64,000 bases of DNA from Bacilli bacterium (GTDB lineage: Bacteria > Bacillota_I > Bacilli_A > RF39 > UBA660). Position numbers and translations under genes: made by a program. Under the pieces are notes generated by a model, which did no database searches, was not told the origin of the DNA, and worked only from the letters and a program-made list of their open reading frames with translations. Every line of letters starts with the position of its first letter. Within the stretch, counting starts at the first letter, position 1. Below, in pieces: positions 27,155 to 36,665 of the stretch. The DNA lies in assembly GCA_017544165.1 (NCBI GenBank), contig JAFYER010000005.1:62001-126000 (forward strand), given 5' to 3'.

Positions 27155-29190
27155 GACCCACCGCCTCCACACGACGAACAACCTCCACCGCATGAAGAAC
27201 AGCCCCCGCCACAAGAAGAACAACCAGAGGAGCTAGAACTATTAGATGGAGTTGGATAATATACATTGTTACAAAAACTTAAATATGAACTATCGTTAGA
27301 ATAGTCAAACGAACCCATATCTACTTGTGGATAATAAATATCCTCAAACTTACTAACCCATTTCTTAGAAATACCTAGTACATAAGTATAAGGCAAAATA
27401 TTATAAAAATAGCTAGGATTTTGAGATACAAGTCTTTCTAATTGCTCTTTCTCAACTTTAATTAGGAAATTTCTAAATCCAAGAACTTTCGCTTTAATTT
27501 CTTCACCATACGTTGTTTTTCTTCCCATAAATATAATGAAGAATATACTTATTGGAATGCAATATAAACATACTTTATAAAGAATAAATAGTCTAGGATC
27601 TAAGTCTTCGAATATTGAATAAGCAAAAATATAACAAACGGCGGTTAGTATTACGCGCATAATAGCGCCAAATATTTTCGAACTAGCTTTAGAATCCTTG
27701 ATTTTCTCTTTTATATCACTTTCTAAAGCAGATTGAATTTCACCAAATAGTTTATAAAAGGTCAAGTGCTCACTTAAATAAAAAGATGAACCTTGGCTTA
27801 TTAAATTATCGAAAATACATCTTTCATATTCGTTTAATGCCGGCAAGTTCTCTAATTTTGCATTATACTCAGCTAGTTCTTTTTGATATTTTTCATATTC
27901 ATATTTTTCATTTTTCTTAGCATTATTAACAATATCCTCAATTTCATCATTATTATCGCTAATTATTTTTAAATATCCTTTTGAAACAAGTGCATCCTTT
28001 ACCTTTAAAAACTTATCAATATTTGCCTCGATTACGTGTATATCACTTGTTCTAAATAAATATTTCATCATAGTTAATTCATCACCAGATAAGTCAGGAT
28101 ATTTATCACCCTTAAATAATTTTTGCACTTCAATCTTTCTTTTGGGAGCATCTTTAACAATATACGGTTTTTTCGGTTCAGTAATACAATTAGTAATCTT
28201 GATTTTCTTTTTATCTTCTGTATCTATTTTAATATAGCCTTTACTAGCTAATGATAATACAAGTGAAATAGTTAACTTCTTCATGTTATTATTGCCGTAA
28301 ATATATCCAATTTCTGCCGAGCTTAAATTATCAGGAGGATAAAATTCAACAGTAGGAACTCTTTTTGGATAATTTTTACCATACTTATACCACGTAATAA
28401 TGGTAATAATAGTTAAAATAATTCCTACTAATATAGATATTAATGATTTTACACCATAGTTAAAGCTTCCACCAACAAAATAATTATCAGGCAAAACAAT
28501 ATCAAAAGTAAGAGATGATTTCAACGGTTCTTTAGATTTTGCTTTTATGGTGTTTTCTATTACGAATATTTCCATGCTACCAGTAATATCATCTTTACGG
28601 TATTTATCCGCAAAAAATTTAATATCTTCTTTATTAAATGATTTTGGTAAAACAATTTCCATAGAGGCATTATTAATATCAGTGCCCCAATAATCACCAT
28701 ACGCGTGGAATATGAATTCATCAAATCCATTAAAAGGGTCTTTACCCATATCATAAGTATAAGCAATTGTATATAATTTATCACCATAACTTACAAATGA
28801 ATTTGCACTACCAATTTTTATCCTTTTCTTCTTTTTAACTACATCTATAGTATAGGGATCATCTAAAGAACGATAATCACTTATAATAGATTTTCTTTTA
28901 ATAGTTTTATTGTCTTTTGATGTATATTCATACCACTCAGGCGTAAATTTATAAATGCCATGATGATTAGTATTATACCAATTAACCGTTATTTTTTCAG
29001 TGACATTAACTTTTAAATCTTCTTGAACGTCAAGTTTTACATCATAAGCAGAAATAGTAAATCCATCAGCTATAGAAACAGTATTTCCAGAACTATTAGA
29101 GGAATATGCAATGATATAAAAAAAAATAAATAAGATTATACAAAAAACTATTACTTGGCCACTATTACCGTTATTACTCTTTGTTTTCAT
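27148..29190 (-). CDS. DUF2207 membrane protein with CxxC-GGG tail
   Basis: A 680-residue membrane protein: signal anchor (about 10-29), outside DUF2207 domain (to about 235), a helix (about 246-268), a cytoplasmic part with a winged-helix-like segment, two more helices (about 508-555) and a C-terminal tail. The tail holds three CSSC units separated by GGG (Cys 657, 660, 664, 667, 671, 674) and ends GGGGSW. Topology puts this tail in the cytoplasm. Most relatives have Gly-rich tails ending in W; the six regularly spaced cysteines are notable. It is encoded directly after lemA, the usual partner. Confidence 0.85.
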   Translation of the reverse strand: MKTKSNNGNSGQVIVFCIILFIFFYIIAYSSNSSGNTVSIADGFTISAYDVKLDVQEDLKVNVTEKITVNWYNTNHHGIYKFTPEWYEYTSKDNKTIKRKSIISDYRSLDDPYTIDVVKKKKRIKIGSANSFVSYGDKLYTIAYTYDMGKDPFNGFDEFIFHAYGDYWGTDINNASMEIVLPKSFNKEDIKFFADKYRKDDITGSMEIFVIENTIKAKSKEPLKSSLTFDIVLPDNYFVGGSFNYGVKSLISILVGIILTIITIITWYKYGKNYPKRVPTVEFYPPDNLSSAEIGYIYGNNNMKKLTISLVLSLASKGYIKIDTEDKKKIKITNCITEPKKPYIVKDAPKRKIEVQKLFKGDKYPDLSGDELTMMKYLFRTSDIHVIEANIDKFLKVKDALVSKGYLKIISDNNDEIEDIVNNAKKNEKYEYEKYQKELAEYNAKLENLPALNEYERCIFDNLISQGSSFYLSEHLTFYKLFGEIQSALESDIKEKIKDSKASSKIFGAIMRVILTAVCYIFAYSIFEDLDPRLFILYKVCLYCIPISIFFIIFMGRKTTYGEEIKAKVLGFRNFLIKVEKEQLERLVSQNPSYFYNILPYTYVLGISKKWVSKFEDIYYPQVDMGSFDYSNDSSYLSFCNNVYYPTPSNSSSSSGCSSCGGGCSSCGGGCSSCGGGGSW

Positions 29191-29728
29191 TCAAATTTAC
29201 CTCTACATTATGCTTTTCTTCAACTGATGCCTCAAACATTTTTAATGATTTATAACCAAATAATTTTGCAACAATATTCGAAGGAAATGTCTCAACAAGA
29301 TTATTATAGACCCTTACAACAGCGTTATAATATTTGCGAGAACTTGCTATTTCATCTTCAATTAGACTCAAAGATTTTTGAAGCTCTAAAAAATGCGTGT
29401 TAGCTTTTATTTCAGGATAGCTTTCAACCAAAGCAAATAACTTAGTAAGTTGATTTGTGACTTTTCCGTTAGTCTCAAGCTTTTCATCATTATTTAAGTT
29501 ATCATAATTACTTCTTTGTGCAATGATTTCTTTTAAAGTATTAGACTCATAACTAGCATAGCCTTTAACAGTTTCAACTAAATTAGGTATTAAATCCCAA
29601 CGCTTTTTCAAATAGACATCCATGGTCGCGAACGCTTCATTAACAGCATTTTTTCGTTTTTTAAAAAGATTAAAAAGCATTAAAAATCCTAAAATTAAAA
29701 TAACTAATAATATAATAACTATCTTCAT
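29174..29728 (-). CDS. lemA: LemA family protein
   Basis: A 184-residue LemA protein: one N-terminal membrane helix (about 4-22), then a long coiled helical domain with the typical NAVNEAFATMDVYLKKRWDLIPNLVE segment and a C-terminal IASSRKYYNAVVRVYNN region. LemA genes are regularly paired with DUF2207 or TPM-domain genes, as here (17-base overlap). The function of the family is unclear; a membrane scaffold role is proposed in the literature. It follows the PPTase gene by about 28 bases. Confidence 0.92.
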   Translation of the reverse strand: MKIVIILLVILILGFLMLFNLFKKRKNAVNEAFATMDVYLKKRWDLIPNLVETVKGYASYESNTLKEIIAQRSNYDNLNNDEKLETNGKVTNQLTKLFALVESYPEIKANTHFLELQKSLSLIEDEIASSRKYYNAVVRVYNNLVETFPSNIVAKLFGYKSLKMFEASVEEKHNVEVNLNENKE

Positions 29729-29756
29729 AGAGCACCTACCTTACTCATTATACAAT

Positions 29757-30179
29757 TTATTTTAAACAAATAGCAATATAATAATTTTTATATTTTTTGA
29801 TTTTTATGTTATTAATTGTTTGTGTATCGGCATTTATAAGACCATATGATAATCCCTGGCCCACCATTTTAACAAAGCTTTCTTTTTTTACCCAAATTTT
29901 AGTAAAATCATTTGCATTTTTTATAAGCTTTTTTTCATTTTCGTTACATATCTTATTTATAATTTTGGCTTTATAGGTTATTTTTTGAATATCAACACCA
30001 ATTTCCTTGTCACTGACAGCTAATACAGCATATTTATCAGAATGACTTACATTAAAAAAAATGGGATTATCCTTAAAGTATGGCTTTCCATATTTATTAT
30101 AAATAATCTCATTATTTAAGTTATGTTTTCTTAATAAATCACAAGTAGGTATATTTCTACTAATATATAACTTATACAT
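29757..30179 (-). CDS. 4'-phosphopantetheinyl transferase, Sfp-like short
   Basis: A 140-residue enzyme that would load the phosphopantetheine arm onto the ACP encoded just upstream. Key motifs are GVDIQ (Mg2+ and CoA binding) and WVKKESFVKMVGQGLSYG. It is shorter than Sfp (about 220 aa). ATG 30179 is chosen; it lies inside the last codons of the ACP gene (8-base overlap). An in-frame TTG lies at 30188. The Asp of GVDIQ and the KESFVK core are intact, so it looks active. Confidence 0.9.
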   Translation of the reverse strand: MYKLYISRNIPTCDLLRKHNLNNEIIYNKYGKPYFKDNPIFFNVSHSDKYAVLAVSDKEIGVDIQKITYKAKIINKICNENEKKLIKNANDFTKIWVKKESFVKMVGQGLSYGLINADTQTINNIKIKKYKNYYIAICLK

Positions 30180-30396
30180 GACTTTCAATATATTTTATTA
30201 TATCTTCGACTGTCTGAAGATTTTTAATATCTTGATCAGGAATCTCAATATTATACTTTTGTTCGAAAGCCACTACTAAAGAAACTAAGTCGAGTGATTC
30301 AACATCTAAATCAGCAGTTAAATTAGTTTTTTCAGTGATTTTTTTCTTGCTTATCCCTAGCGTTTTTGATATCAATTCAATTATTTCATTTTTCAT
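30172..30396 (-). CDS. Acyl carrier protein
   Basis: A 74-residue acidic carrier protein. The attachment serine is S34 in LDVESLDLV, followed by the family's helix II and IEIPDQDIKNLQTV. The DVESLD context fits a carrier protein; it may be a dedicated carrier rather than the fatty acid synthase ACP, since it sits between a ligase (2-base gap) and its own PPTase (overlapping). No fatty acid synthesis genes are nearby. Confidence 0.92.
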   Translation of the reverse strand: MKNEIIELISKTLGISKKKITEKTNLTADLDVESLDLVSLVVAFEQKYNIEIPDQDIKNLQTVEDIIKYIESHV

Positions 30397-30398
30397 GT

Positions 30399-31979
30399 TT
30401 ATTTTTCCTTTCCAATTAAATCCCTAACAATTTTTTTACTGCTATTTTTGGGAAATTCTTCACTACGAAGTTCAACATATGCAATTTGATTATTCTTTGG
30501 TTTATCTTTATTATATTTATAAATTAAATCATCAAAATATTCTTGATTCCCTATATAATCCTCATTTGGATATATTATAGCAATTATCTTATTATCTTTC
30601 GGATAGACAACAACTTCACAAACCGCATTATCTCTTTGCAAAACATTCTCGATAGTCTCGGGGCTAATATTCTCGCCATTTGATAGAATAATTAAATTTT
30701 TCTTTCTACCTGTTATAAAAACAAAGCCGTCATCATCAACATATCCAAGATCGCCTGTATGAAAATACCCATCCTTCAAAACGGCAGCATTACTTTTAGG
30801 ATCTTTGTAATAGCCTTTCATGACATTATCACCCTTAACACAGAGTTCGCCATCAATAACTTTTACTTCAACGCCTTTGCAAGGTATACCGACGCTTCCA
30901 TCTTTATAGTTTTCAACTTGATTGACTGATACAACCGGCCCACATTCAGTAATACCATAACCATTTAAAATATTAATACCGATACTTCTAAACCATTTAA
31001 TATAAAATTTATCTAAGTACGCCCCACCACAAATAATTGTATCAAGGTTTCCACCAAACTCATTTAAAATTGATTTAAACATTTTTCTTCTTCTATCAAT
31101 GCCAATTTTTAAAAGACCATTACTCATCCTAATTGAAAGCTTTAAAAGCATTTGTTTATGATGAGATCTTGCATTTTTCCATATTTGTTTATAAAACGTC
31201 TCGATAAATAAAGGAACCGCAAAAATCGTCTGAGGTTTATATTCTTTTAAGTCTTTCATAATATTTTTTAGACTATTACTAATCAAAACTGGCATACCAT
31301 AATTATAAGCCATGAGTACAGCGGTAATCAATCCAAAAGCGTGATGAAAAGGCAAATAATCAACTACTGGTCCATATGGGTCATAACATGATGAAGCCCC
31401 GACAATATCAAAAGCCATATTTTTTTGAGACAACACAACAGCTTTGTTAGGGCCAGTTGTTCCAGAAGTAAAGAAAATAGCTGCATCTTTATCATCATCT
31501 ACTTCAACCTTAAAGCCTGTTATCATTCTTCCTTTTGTAATATATTTATCTAAATCCTCTAGCTTATAGGTTTTCATGAATAAAATTTCTTTAATAAAGG
31601 AACAATATTTATTTGAAAAACAAATTATTTTAGTATCAGATAATCTTAAAAGCTTATTTACTTTGCTTTTATCAGAATCTTTATCAATAATTACCGCAAT
31701 ATTCCCACTTAAAATGATTGCCATAAAAAAAATCAACCAGTTGTAACTATTTTCACCTATTAAGGCAATATGTTTATTGAAATTAGTCTTAGCAAGATAA
31801 GCACTTAATGCCATTATTTCGTTATATACTTCACCATAAGTTTTGTTAATTATAACGTTATCTTCGCGATAAGAAAACGCAACCTTTTTAGGCATTTTAT
31901 TCTTTTTATTTTCAATAATCTCAAATAAATTACTTACATTTTTAACATCATAATATTCATGGTTATTCTTTAAATTCAT
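30399..31979 (-). CDS. AMP-dependent acyl-CoA/acyl-ACP ligase
   Basis: An ANL-superfamily adenylating enzyme of 526 aa. P-loop FFTSGTTGPNK, the substrate-pocket motif NGYGITECGP, HTGDLGYVD and the C-terminal catalytic Lys in NSSKKIVRD are present. It activates a carboxylic acid as AMP ester and passes it to a thiol, probably the ACP encoded two bases downstream. The substrate is likely a fatty acid but cannot be proven. ATG 31979 is chosen because GGTG lies six bases before it; the upstream ATG 31991 has no ribosome site. A -10 TATAAT lies at 32005-32010. Confidence 0.9.
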   Translation of the reverse strand: MNLKNNHEYYDVKNVSNLFEIIENKKNKMPKKVAFSYREDNVIINKTYGEVYNEIMALSAYLAKTNFNKHIALIGENSYNWLIFFMAIILSGNIAVIIDKDSDKSKVNKLLRLSDTKIICFSNKYCSFIKEILFMKTYKLEDLDKYITKGRMITGFKVEVDDDKDAAIFFTSGTTGPNKAVVLSQKNMAFDIVGASSCYDPYGPVVDYLPFHHAFGLITAVLMAYNYGMPVLISNSLKNIMKDLKEYKPQTIFAVPLFIETFYKQIWKNARSHHKQMLLKLSIRMSNGLLKIGIDRRRKMFKSILNEFGGNLDTIICGGAYLDKFYIKWFRSIGINILNGYGITECGPVVSVNQVENYKDGSVGIPCKGVEVKVIDGELCVKGDNVMKGYYKDPKSNAAVLKDGYFHTGDLGYVDDDGFVFITGRKKNLIILSNGENISPETIENVLQRDNAVCEVVVYPKDNKIIAIIYPNEDYIGNQEYFDDLIYKYNKDKPKNNQIAYVELRSEEFPKNSSKKIVRDLIGKEK

Positions 31980-32054
31980 ACTCTTCACCATAGTTTCTAT
32001 TAGTATTATATCAAATGATTTACATTTTTTGTAGGTAAAAATCTACTTTTATGA

Positions 32055-32060
32055 TAAAAT
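32055..32060 (+). promoter_or_regulatory. Extended -10 promoter for GT8-PlsC genes
   Basis: TGA followed by TAAAAT at 32055-32060 forms an extended -10 on the plus strand, about 78 bases before the GT8 start. A GTAG/CTAC inverted repeat lies just upstream. The minus-strand -10 TATAAT at 32005-32010 for the ligase is in the same 146-base divergent region. Confidence 0.5.
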
Positions 32061-32137
32061 AGACATATAGATTGTAGCATAACACTACATCTAATAATAT
32101 ATAAAAAGAAAATTTTATATGTAAAAAGGAGATTATT

Positions 32138-33100
32138 ATGAACAAAAAAACTATACCAGTATTTTTCGCACTTGACGAAAACTATGCGCCATACTTTTCA
32201 GTGGCTCTTGCATCACTAATTGATCATGCAAATAAAGAAAACGATTATACAATAAATGTTGTATACTCCAATATTTCTGATGAGACAAAGGAAAAATTAG
32301 CTTCAATGGCAACAGATAACATTCATATTATTTTTACAGATATTGATGAAAAAATTGAACCAATTGCAGCAAAACTTAAAAATCAAAGCTCGAAGACTCA
32401 CTTCCCTATCTCAGTATATTTTAGATTATTCTTGCCAAGTATGTTCCCTGAATATGACAAAGGAATATATGTAGATTGTGATACATGTTTTAATGCCGAT
32501 ATTGTTGAATTATATAATTATGACCTTGAAGATAATGTTATAGGTGCAATAAAAGATATTTCTATTCAAAGAATTGCCCCATTTATTGAATATATTGAAA
32601 ACGCTGTCGGAATTGACGGAAATATGTATGTAAATTCAGGAGTTATTCTTATGAATATGAAAAAACTTCGTGAAATTGATTTTGAAAACCACTTTTTATA
32701 CATTCTATCAAAATATGACTTTGAAATAGTTGCTCCAGATCAAGATTATCTGAACGCTCTTTGTAAAGACAATATTAAATTTTTACCAGTTGAGTGGAAT
32801 GCCATGCCCATCGAAGGTGAAAAAGGTGTCGATGATCCAAAATTAATTCATTATAACTTATTTTTAAAGCCATGGCATTATAGTGGTATTGCTTATGAAG
32901 AATATTTTTGGAAATATGCAAATAAATCCCTATTTAAAGATCGTATTTATCAAGAAAAAGAAAGATTTACCGAAGATAGAAAAGCTCAAGATGGTGTTAC
33001 TTTAAAGGCAATGCTTAAACAAGCTAAAGATATTCAAGAAAATGAATATACATTTAAAAAAGTATTTGAAAGCGGTTTAGAAAAGAGACTTAATTTATGA
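32138..33100 (+). CDS. Family 8 glycosyltransferase (LgtC-like)
   Basis: A 320-residue retaining glycosyltransferase. The metal-binding DxD is D113-C-D115. The family hallmarks YVNSGVILMNMKKLR, PDQDYLNAL and IHYNLFLKPWHY (donor site near the C-terminus) are present. It transfers a hexose from UDP-sugar to an acceptor, in this family a glycan or lipid. It is translated from an AAGGAG site and shares an ATGA overlap with the acyltransferase downstream, so the sugar product may be the acceptor for acylation. Acceptor unknown. Confidence 0.92.
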   Translation: MNKKTIPVFFALDENYAPYFSVALASLIDHANKENDYTINVVYSNISDETKEKLASMATDNIHIIFTDIDEKIEPIAAKLKNQSSKTHFPISVYFRLFLPSMFPEYDKGIYVDCDTCFNADIVELYNYDLEDNVIGAIKDISIQRIAPFIEYIENAVGIDGNMYVNSGVILMNMKKLREIDFENHFLYILSKYDFEIVAPDQDYLNALCKDNIKFLPVEWNAMPIEGEKGVDDPKLIHYNLFLKPWHYSGIAYEEYFWKYANKSLFKDRIYQEKERFTEDRKAQDGVTLKAMLKQAKDIQENEYTFKKVFESGLEKRLNL

Positions 33101-33960
33101 TAGTTGGCGGCAGTAAAAAACAAGTTATAGAAAATATCAAAACTAATATAAAAAATAACGAATTAAACAAAAAAGTTGAAGTAGATGACCCTAACCTTTC
33201 CGAGGAAGAACTAGATAATTTAATCGATAAATTTTATAAGATTAGACAAAATAAAGTACAGTTTAAAGTTAAAAGTAAATTAGCTAAAAAGATGGTAAAT
33301 GATTTAAATAATAAATTAAATGCTAATATGGAAATAATTGGTATCGAAAACATCAAAGATATAAATACAGGAGCCATTATTACGAGCAACCACTTTAATC
33401 CTCTTGATAGTTTACCTATTAGAAAAATGGTTAAAGAATTATTTAAAAAAGATTTATATACCGTAACTGATGCTGCTAATCTTGCTCTACCTGGTGATCT
33501 ATCATTTATTGTAAATTATCTTGATAATATACCTCTTAAAAGAACACCTAATTTTATAATCAGAAACTTTATGCCAAACTTAAAAAAAGTTTTAGATGAT
33601 AAAAACTATGTTCTTATTTATCCCGAAGAAGAGATGTGGTTTAATTACAGGAAACCTAGGCCTTGTAAAAGAGGCGCTTACCAATTTGCCGCTGATGCAA
33701 ACGTTCCTATCATCCCCTGCTTTACGCAAATGGTTGATTTAGAAAAAGATGATAACGAAGAGTTTAAAGAAGTAAAATACATAGTTCATATATTAAAACC
33801 AATTTATCCGAAAGAAAATATTACCTCAAGAGAAAATAGCATCGAAATGGCTGAAAATGACTATAAACAAAAAATTGAAGCTTATGAAAAAGCCTATAAT
33901 AAAAAATTAGATTATACATTTTCTTACGAAGATATTGCGGGATACAAAAAGAAAGACTAA
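33097..33960 (+). CDS. PlsC-like acyltransferase
   Basis: A 287-residue protein with the acyltransferase HX4D motif (H99 to D104, in NHFNPLD) and block II/III motifs (LKRTPNF, then YPEEEMWF). CKRGAYQFA follows as block IV. It lacks a long N-terminal membrane helix; the first 75 residues are a charged helical extension not seen in PlsC, which suggests a specialised function. It overlaps the GT8 gene by four bases. A ligase-ACP-PPTase operon divergently transcribed could supply its acyl donor, so acylation of a glycolipid is a plausible but unproven role. Confidence 0.85.
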   Translation: MIVGGSKKQVIENIKTNIKNNELNKKVEVDDPNLSEEELDNLIDKFYKIRQNKVQFKVKSKLAKKMVNDLNNKLNANMEIIGIENIKDINTGAIITSNHFNPLDSLPIRKMVKELFKKDLYTVTDAANLALPGDLSFIVNYLDNIPLKRTPNFIIRNFMPNLKKVLDDKNYVLIYPEEEMWFNYRKPRPCKRGAYQFAADANVPIIPCFTQMVDLEKDDNEEFKEVKYIVHILKPIYPKENITSRENSIEMAENDYKQKIEAYEKAYNKKLDYTFSYEDIAGYKKKD

Positions 33961-33976
33961 CAAATCTTTCTTTTTT
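33946..33976. terminator. Bidirectional terminator, acyltransferase/hydrolase
   Basis: An A5-G-A3-G-A stem (33946-33956) pairs with TCTTTCTTTTTT (33965-33976). It has a T run in both directions and lies between convergent genes. Confidence 0.75.
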
Positions 33977-34739
33977 ATTTTAACTGATTTTTAATAAACT
34001 CTAAAATATAATTTTGAGCAAGTTTTTGATATTCTTTAAAGAAAATATGATGTGAGGCACCCTTTATTACAATAAGCTCAGCATTAGAAAGTACTTCTAA
34101 AGCTTTCTTAGAATAATCCAGCGAAACTAAATTATCTTTATCACCATGGAGTATTAATACAGGATTTGTAATCTTTTCTAAAAAATCATAAATATTAGTA
34201 TTCCAAGCATCTTTTATAAAAATTTTACCTACATCCATCCATCCTTTAAAGGACAGCTCTTTTGGCACGTCCTCTAAGGAATGAAAAAAATCGTGTACTG
34301 AATCATAAACGTTAAAACCAGGATATAATAATATTAAAGAATTAATTAAATCATTATTTTTCGAAGCATATAATGAAGCAACTGCTCCACCCAAACTAGC
34401 TCCAATAATAAATAAATTATTATTATCAAAATAAGGTTGTTTTCTAAAGAAACATATAACGCAAGACAAATCATTTTCTTCGGTTAGAATCGACATTTCA
34501 GTTGTTTTACCATCACTTTTACTATTATTACTTCCACCACAGTAATCAAAAACATAGCAACCTATCCCATTAGAGGCTAAATATTTAGCATAATTAATAC
34601 CTCTCTCATGATTATTAGCTAGTTCATGGGAATAAACAACTATAGGTATCTTTGCCTCAACAAGAGGTTTAAACAAGATACCATGTATTTTTTTGCCATT
34701 ATTATTTATTATAATTTCGCTTTTTACATAACTTTTCAT
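33975..34739 (-). CDS. Alpha/beta hydrolase
   Basis: A 254-residue serine hydrolase of the alpha/beta fold. The nucleophile elbow is GASLGG (S115), the oxyanion region YSHEL follows the first strand, the acid lies in LHGDKDNLV and the histidine in GASHH. Esterase or acylhydrolase activity is likely; the substrate is unknown. ATG 34739 is taken because AAGGAAG lies upstream; the annotated longer frame to 34778 has no ribosome site. It shares a terminator with the convergent acyltransferase. Confidence 0.85.
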   Translation of the reverse strand: MKSYVKSEIIINNNGKKIHGILFKPLVEAKIPIVVYSHELANNHERGINYAKYLASNGIGCYVFDYCGGSNNSKSDGKTTEMSILTEENDLSCVICFFRKQPYFDNNNLFIIGASLGGAVASLYASKNNDLINSLILLYPGFNVYDSVHDFFHSLEDVPKELSFKGWMDVGKIFIKDAWNTNIYDFLEKITNPVLILHGDKDNLVSLDYSKKALEVLSNAELIVIKGASHHIFFKEYQKLAQNYILEFIKNQLK

Positions 34740-34804
34740 AAAAACTTCCTTGCAAAATTTAAGAGATAGAAAAAACAATAAAACAATTTTTCTATCAAAA
34801 TTAA

Positions 34805-36592
34805 TTATTCAATTTTGTATGGATCATTCCATTTACCTGTACCCCCACTAAATATAGTATCAGATTTTAAATATAAGACAGGTCTAACGTTCCAAGTAGA
34901 GAAATTAGCAGCTCCAAAGCTGCCAACACTTCCCCCTTGATAAACGTTATAAAGAGAAAAACAACCTGTTGATGGACTGGGAGAAATTGTCCACTGAATA
35001 GTTCCACTGGTTCCAGGCGAAGTGGATGTAATACCTGTAAATAATAGCCAGCTATTTAACGCACAATCTGTTTTATAGCTTCCACTATCCCAATCACTCA
35101 TATTATGTCCTAAGCAAGCATCCCTATCGTAAGTGCTACCACCATTTGATGCATATCCATAATCACTTGCGTACATTAATCCTATTTTTCCATACCAATA
35201 TACCGGTCTATTTTCAAATAAGTTATCATCAACGCATAGTTTATAGGTACTATTATAATTTCTTTCATAATAATAGAAAGATGTAGCCGGTGACATCGGA
35301 GAAGGCTGATGCAAATACCATTTAACCGATGCTATCTTTGTTAAGTAAGACGCACTAATTTTAACTATGCTACCTGATGTAGAAGTGTATCCGTTTATGG
35401 ATGCTACACCCGGAATATATATATTACTCCCATTTCCATCTAAATAGCTATATGTTGAATTATAAAAACTATATCCATTTCCTGAAACCATATTATTTGT
35501 TATTGAATAGCCAGTATGTAATTGAACATTATTTACATCGTATCCTGTCTTTAAATAATTAGTACCATTCAACATAAGCATTAACTGACTATCGCTCCAA
35601 TCGCTAGATCCATAATCTGCAAGTGAAGAGCCAACACCTGTTTGTTTATTATCCCATGCAAACTGCCCTAATGAATCATTTCTAATAATTTTTACTAAAC
35701 TACCTGTACTGATGCTATTACACTCATTAGCGGTACCATATGAACCTGTACAATAAGTTGTATCAGGCATAACTCCAATTATTCGCCATAATTCACCATT
35801 AAAAGATATGTAGTTATCGGGATTTTTACCAGCATATCGCCATTCGTTAGCATGATCTGACGTTAAAATCCAAGGCGTACTACCAACTGCTGAAGTTCCA
35901 GATTTTGGCGCTGTATCTATTAAATATCTAACCAAAGAAATAGAATTTGATCCTACTTTACATTTAACATTCGATACATTAAATTTACCAGATAATGATT
36001 TGCCCGCTAAGGCACCTTGATCAGCATTCGCATTATAAAATTTTGATATTATAGTCCATGTAGCAGTTGAAGTAGTACTTCCAGATCCTTCAATTTGTGC
36101 CCCTTTAACAACCAATGAACTAGAATTATTCCATGGTAGATTGGCAAAGTCGTTCTCGTTTTGAATATAATTCAATCCTTCACTAACATTAGAATTATTA
36201 GTTAAAGTAGCTTGAACTGTAAATTCATTCCCAGTTGCTCCAGGAGAGTGAGCCTGATATTTATCTGTACTTGTCCATTCATAAACTATATCATATGTAC
36301 AAACTATATTACTAGCTGTATTAGGTTGAAAATTAACTGTAAGAGTAGTTGTATTTTGAGCTACTACATTACCAATAAAATTAGGTTTAAGGTCAGATGC
36401 ATTAAAACTCAAACTCATTTGTCCACCCAAAACATCAAAAACAATATTATTCTCATCAGTTAAGAGGTTAACATTAGCCGTATTATTTACATTAAAATTA
36501 CCCATAACAAAAAAAGCATATGTAGAATATATTGCTAGTATTAATATAAATAATAGCGATAAAATCAAAATAGATGAATTCTTTTTACTCAT
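34805..36592 (-). CDS. Surface protein with SipW-type signal
   Basis: A 595-residue exported protein. The N-terminus (about 8-30) is hydrophobic and ends in YSTYAFFVMGN, the look of a SipW-type signal peptide. About 30-200 resembles TasA-like beta domains. The C-terminal half carries a WRIIG-type core, a WSDSQLMLMLNG segment and a final VRPVLYLKS region with a Gly-rich end, a domain common in gut Bacilli surface proteins (DUF6273-like). It has no LPXTG. Cys pairs suggest disulfides. The processing enzyme is probably the SipW-type peptidase at 25.6 kb. Function unknown. Confidence 0.7.
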   Translation of the reverse strand: MSKKNSSILILSLLFILILAIYSTYAFFVMGNFNVNNTANVNLLTDENNIVFDVLGGQMSLSFNASDLKPNFIGNVVAQNTTTLTVNFQPNTASNIVCTYDIVYEWTSTDKYQAHSPGATGNEFTVQATLTNNSNVSEGLNYIQNENDFANLPWNNSSSLVVKGAQIEGSGSTTSTATWTIISKFYNANADQGALAGKSLSGKFNVSNVKCKVGSNSISLVRYLIDTAPKSGTSAVGSTPWILTSDHANEWRYAGKNPDNYISFNGELWRIIGVMPDTTYCTGSYGTANECNSISTGSLVKIIRNDSLGQFAWDNKQTGVGSSLADYGSSDWSDSQLMLMLNGTNYLKTGYDVNNVQLHTGYSITNNMVSGNGYSFYNSTYSYLDGNGSNIYIPGVASINGYTSTSGSIVKISASYLTKIASVKWYLHQPSPMSPATSFYYYERNYNSTYKLCVDDNLFENRPVYWYGKIGLMYASDYGYASNGGSTYDRDACLGHNMSDWDSGSYKTDCALNSWLLFTGITSTSPGTSGTIQWTISPSPSTGCFSLYNVYQGGSVGSFGAANFSTWNVRPVLYLKSDTIFSGGTGKWNDPYKIE

Positions 36593-36665
36593 ACAACCAT
36601 CCTATACTATAATTAATTTTAGCATATTTAATAATTGAATACAATTAGTTTTTTAAATTAAATAA

